Assembly (NCBI RefSeq): GCF_000757385.1
Contig: NZ_JRHH01000002.1
Location: forward strand, 62,001-126,000
DNA length: 64,000 nucleotides
Source of the DNA: Flavobacterium aquatile LMG 4008 = ATCC 11947
Lineage (GTDB): Bacteria > Bacteroidota > Bacteroidia > Flavobacteriales > Flavobacteriaceae
Direction: 5' to 3'
Shown here: piece after piece, positions 61,015-64,000 of the stretch
How the letters are laid out: the number at the start of each line of letters is the position of its first letter
Position numbering within the stretch: the stretch's first letter is position 1
Position numbers and translations under genes: made by a program
Notes under the pieces: generated by a model
Databases searched by the model: none
What the model saw: only the letters and a program-made list of their open reading frames with translations
Told to the model about the DNA's origin: nothing

Positions 61015-61034
61015 ATTTATTGAAGATTAAAAAA

Positions 61035-61613
61035 TTATTTTTTTGCTTCTTCTTTTGTGTCAGCAGGTTTTTCTTCTTTTTTACCTTCAGATTTGTATTT
61101 GTCGTTAACTAATTTAATAACATCTTTAGTAACATCATAACTGTCTTTTGCATACAAAATTGTTGCAGCTTCACCAGTTCCTAAAAGGTAATCGTACCCT
61201 TTTTCTTTACCGTAATCTTTAAATAATTTTTTGTATTTTTTTACTAACGAATCCATTTCTGTTCCGCTTTCACCTTGCAATTGTTGCATCATTCCTTGTT
61301 GAGCATATTGTAATTGTTGCTCTCTTTGTTGCAATTCAGCTCCTTTTTGTTGTGCCCATGCTTGACCATTTGCCATTGCATTTTTCTTGAAATTGGCTGC
61401 TTCAGCTTCAAATTTTGCAGCTTCTGCTTTTAATTCTGCGCCCATTTCTTCGGCTTTAGCTTTGTATTTAGCCTCAATGTCTTTAGCTTCTGTACTTTCT
61501 TCCATTAATTTTGAAGTATCGATGTAAGCTGTTTTTAATGCTGTTGAAGTTCCTGATTGATTACAAGAAATTAATGATGCTGAAAGTGCAAGTACTGCGA
61601 TTATTTTTTTCAT
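61035..61613 (-). CDS. OmpH/Skp-like periplasmic chaperone, lipoprotein form
   Basis: The 192-residue protein has a lipobox (ASLISC, Cys 17), then an OmpH/Skp domain: KTAYIDTSKLMEES, a long coiled coil (about 40-115, rich in Ala/Glu/Lys/Gln) and the closing DYLLGTGEAATILYAKDSYDVTKDVIKLVN. Skp chaperones outer-membrane proteins across the periplasm. The lipid anchor is a deviation from soluble Skp. A Lys/Glu-rich tail follows the domain. Confidence 0.85.
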   Translation of the reverse strand: MKKIIAVLALSASLISCNQSGTSTALKTAYIDTSKLMEESTEAKDIEAKYKAKAEEMGAELKAEAAKFEAEAANFKKNAMANGQAWAQQKGAELQQREQQLQYAQQGMMQQLQGESGTEMDSLVKKYKKLFKDYGKEKGYDYLLGTGEAATILYAKDSYDVTKDVIKLVNDKYKSEGKKEEKPADTKEEAKK

Positions 61614-61849
61614 TCTGTTTTTAGTTTCTATTTATTATTTTGCCAAAAGTATAAAATTTTAATTTGAAATGATAAAAAGTTATAAAATTGGCTTTATTTT
61701 AATGGTATAAATGATTGTTATTGGATTAGGATTCGATATAATTAATCTCTATTAAAACCAGCTTCAATAAATGCGGTTTAAGAAACGTTCTTGTTTTTGA
61801 CAGCTTCTGCTATATTTTGAATGATTTTCATCAAAATTTTGCTTTTATT

Positions 61850-62701
61850 TTAATTTTTAGCATTTTTTATCACATAAATATGCGAAGAATATTCAGAATT
61901 ACTAGTTGCTTTTAAATTTGACTTCAATCCGATAAAAAAAGCTTTGATGAAATTCATTTTTCCAGTTTTATATTTTTCAGATAAAAGTGACACATAAAAA
62001 CTATCAAATTTCATTGGAAGCACTTTCATCAATTCTAATTTTTCTTTAGCAAATAATTTTTGAATCGCGGTTTTAGAAAAATGCCACAAGTGAATTGGAA
62101 CATCAAATGCTGCCCAGAATTGTCCGTAATGTTTTGCATCAAATGATTTAAAATTTGGAACTGCAATTATTATGGTTCCGTTTGGTTTAATCAATCGTTT
62201 CAATTCAGCAATTTGTTCTTCTAGATTTGGAACGTGTTCAAGAACATGCCACATTGTAATAATATCAAACGAATGATTTTCTAATTCTGAAAGGTTTTCT
62301 ACAAAAGATACACCTTTAGATTTTGCAATATTCTTAGCTTTATCACTTGGTTCAATTCCAATAGTTTGCCATCCATCATTTTTACAAACCGATAAAAAAT
62401 CGCCAACACCAGCTCCAATATCTAAAATTCTACCTTTTGGTGATTGGGAATTAATTAATTTTAATTTGTTTTTTAAAGCGATTGATTTTACAAATTGATA
62501 CATTTTTTCGAACAACGATTTGTTTCCATCGGTGTGCGAAATATAATCTACACTTTCGTAATAACTTGGTAATTTATCTAACGATGGTTGAGGATATGTA
62601 ATTAGCATATCTAAATCTTCATCATAAAGCAACTCAAAAGTTTCTTGAGAAACCGAATAATCTTTTACTTTTAAAAAAGGTTTCGTGTTTTTAATATCCA
62701 T
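61850..62701 (-). CDS. Class I SAM-dependent methyltransferase
   Basis: The 283-residue protein has the Rossmann-like methyltransferase motif I ILDIGAGVGDFLSVCK (about 92-107), motif II IGIEPSDKAKN, the post-motif DIITMWHVLEHVPNLEEQ and a C-terminal part FAKEKLELMKVLPMKFDSFYVSLL. It resembles the methyltransferase-23 type used in small-molecule or polysaccharide methylation. The acceptor is unknown. Confidence 0.85.
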   Translation of the reverse strand: MDIKNTKPFLKVKDYSVSQETFELLYDEDLDMLITYPQPSLDKLPSYYESVDYISHTDGNKSLFEKMYQFVKSIALKNKLKLINSQSPKGRILDIGAGVGDFLSVCKNDGWQTIGIEPSDKAKNIAKSKGVSFVENLSELENHSFDIITMWHVLEHVPNLEEQIAELKRLIKPNGTIIIAVPNFKSFDAKHYGQFWAAFDVPIHLWHFSKTAIQKLFAKEKLELMKVLPMKFDSFYVSLLSEKYKTGKMNFIKAFFIGLKSNLKATSNSEYSSHIYVIKNAKN

Positions 62702-62777
62702 TATTCTTTTTTTAATTCTGAAACAATTATTTTAAAATTGTCCAGAAATCTCTTTATTTATAGGCGTTAACAAAGTA

Positions 62778-62793
62778 AGTTTCACGTGGAACA
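62778..62793. promoter_or_regulatory. parS-like site upstream of the methyltransferase gene and downstream of mnmG
   Basis: AGTTTCACGTGGAACA; its reverse complement TGTTCCACGTGAAACT matches the well-known ParB site TGTTCCACGTGAAACA at 15 of 16 positions. It lies in non-coding DNA next to mnmG, a gene that is often close to oriC and parAB. Confidence 0.65.
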
Positions 62794-62831
62794 AAACTGA
62801 TATTAGATGTTAGATTTCAAATAACATATAT

Positions 62832-64000
62832 CTATCTTCCTAAATGAATTAATAATACTGAAACGTCACTTGGTGAAACTCCACTAATTCTTGATGCTTG
62901 TGAAATTGTAACTGGTCTAATTTTAGAAAGTTTTTGCTTTGCTTCAATCGACATTGATTTTATTTGTTCGTAATCAAAATCAACTGGAATTTTAAAATTT
63001 TCTAAACGAGTTAGTTTTTCAGCGTTGTTTCTTTCTTTGTCAATGTAACCAGAATATTTGACTTGAATTTCTGCTTGTTCTAGAATTTCTCTATCTAAAT
63101 TATTAGTTTCAGCATATTCTTTTACTTTATCAAACTTCATGAAATCGTCTAATTCTAATTGCGGACGAGAGAAAATCTTAAACATTTTATCTGATTGAAC
63201 AATTGCAGAACTTCCTTTTTCTTCTAAAACAGGATTTGCTTCTGCCATTGTTAAACTTGTTTCTTTGAAGAAATTCACCATTTTATCGCTTGCTTCAAAT
63301 TTTTCTTCCATTCTACGAAGACGCTTTTCTGAAGCTAAACCGACAGCAAAACCTTTTGGCGTTAATCTAAAATCGGCATTATCTTGGCGTAAAAGCGTTC
63401 TATATTCAGCTCGAGAAGTAAACATTCTGTATGGTTCTTCAGTTCCTTTTGTGATTAAATCATCAATTAAAACACCAATATAAGCTTCATCTCTTTTTAA
63501 AATTAATGGTTCTTTTTCATGCACTTTTAAATGTGCATTAATTCCAGCCATTAAACCTTGAGAAGCAGCTTCTTCATAACCTGTTGTTCCATTTATTTGT
63601 CCAGCGAAATACAAACCTTCAACTAATTTAGTTTCTAATGTATGTTTTAATTGCGTTGGTGGAAAATAATCGTATTCTATTGCATAACCTGGACGAAAGA
63701 ATTTCACTTTTTCAAAACCTGCAACCGAACTCAAAGCTTTAAACTGAATGTCTTCTGGAAGTGATGTCGAAAATCCGTTTACATACACTTCACAAGTATC
63801 CCAACCTTCAGGCTCAATAAACAATTGATGTCTTTCTTTGTCTGCAAAACGGTTAATTTTATCTTCAATCGATGGACAATATCTTGGTCCGAGTGATTTA
63901 ATTCTTCCGTTAAACATTGGAGAACGATCAAATCCTTCTCTTAAAATATCGTGTACGTGTAACGACGTGTACGTCATGTGACACAGTTTTTGATGAGATA
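62832..64000 (-). CDS. mnmG: tRNA uridine-5-carboxymethylaminomethyl(34) synthesis enzyme MnmG, C-terminal part (5' end outside window)
   Basis: MnmG with MnmE modifies the wobble uridine of certain tRNAs. The frame is open to the right window edge and continues upstream of the Met at 63977 with SHQKLCHMTYTS, as expected for MnmG, so about 389 residues are seen. Signatures: VHDILREGFDRSPMFNGRI, GPRYCPSIEDKI (catalytic Cys), GLYFAGQINGTTGYEEAASQG and the C-terminal EQAEIQVKYSGYIDKE. It is normally about 620 residues long. Confidence 0.95.
   Translation of the reverse strand, partial: SHQKLCHMTYTSLHVHDILREGFDRSPMFNGRIKSLGPRYCPSIEDKINRFADKERHQLFIEPEGWDTCEVYVNGFSTSLPEDIQFKALSSVAGFEKVKFFRPGYAIEYDYFPPTQLKHTLETKLVEGLYFAGQINGTTGYEEAASQGLMAGINAHLKVHEKEPLILKRDEAYIGVLIDDLITKGTEEPYRMFTSRAEYRTLLRQDNADFRLTPKGFAVGLASEKRLRRMEEKFEASDKMVNFFKETSLTMAEANPVLEEKGSSAIVQSDKMFKIFSRPQLELDDFMKFDKVKEYAETNNLDREILEQAEIQVKYSGYIDKERNNAEKLTRLENFKIPVDFDYEQIKSMSIEAKQKLSKIRPVTISQASRISGVSPSDVSVLLIHLGR

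Overview
The window reads as chromosome of a member of the Bacteroidota, most likely a Flavobacterium or close relative. The evidence is strong AT bias, SusC/SusD pairs, lipoproteins with acidic residues after the lipobox cysteine, a type IX secretion (gliding-type) C-terminal signal, a suf gene set, flavobacterial families such as DUF2480, DUF3078 and DUF4837, and repeated TAnnTTTG -7 promoter elements a few tens of bases before start codons. No rRNA, tRNA, CRISPR array, insertion sequence or prophage was seen. Layout: (1) 1-359 is the 3' end of a saccharopine-dehydrogenase-like gene. (2) 467-17007 is a polysaccharide utilisation locus (PUL): a membrane-spanning sensor/HTH regulator, SusC, SusD, a LamG lipoprotein, a GH144-type glucanase, an esterase, a GH3 beta-glucosidase, a GH43-like enzyme with discoidin and FN3-like parts, and a FucP-type sugar permease. 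GH144 plus GH3 points to beta-1,2-glucan or a related beta-glucan. (3) 17414-21025 (minus) is an unusual operon: membrane protein, winged-helix regulator, MpaB/rubber-oxygenase-like protein, Coq4-like protein, CreD. An identical inverted-repeat design lies in front of two of its genes. (4) 21114-22832 holds an M28 peptidase and a DUF1801 protein. (5) 22887-28226 (minus) is a 1779-residue modular secreted T9SS cargo protein. (6) 28412-29632 is hflX. (7) 29832-40441 (minus) carries the suf Fe-S assembly genes, split into sufABCD and sufS-lipoprotein-sufE-sufT-DUF2480 by three plus-strand genes. (8) 40662-52312 has a metallo-beta-lactamase-fold hydrolase, a MarR regulator, secreted S8 and M1 peptidases, rnpA, an S41 protease with two double-OmpA-domain paralogues, a GNAT enzyme and a DUF4837 lipoprotein. 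(9) 52350-64000 has a LysM transglycosylase, pgk, holB, DoxX, a ParE-type toxin-antitoxin pair, a PIF1-like helicase with a C-terminal HTH, an OmpH/Skp-like lipoprotein, a methyltransferase and the 3' part of mnmG. Non-coding structure is the richest source of unexplained signal: a dispersed structured element in three copies (13381-13529, 17123-17218, 29638-29785), two of which share an 11-nt apical loop on different stems; an array of 16-bp near-palindromes at a 21-22 bp period (17240-17406); a four-copy TACATCAT cluster before susC; a paired ACTTTG-N5-CAAAGT operator in the MpaB/CreD operon; and two parS-like sites (57090-57105 and 62778-62793), which with rnpA and mnmG suggest an origin-proximal region.
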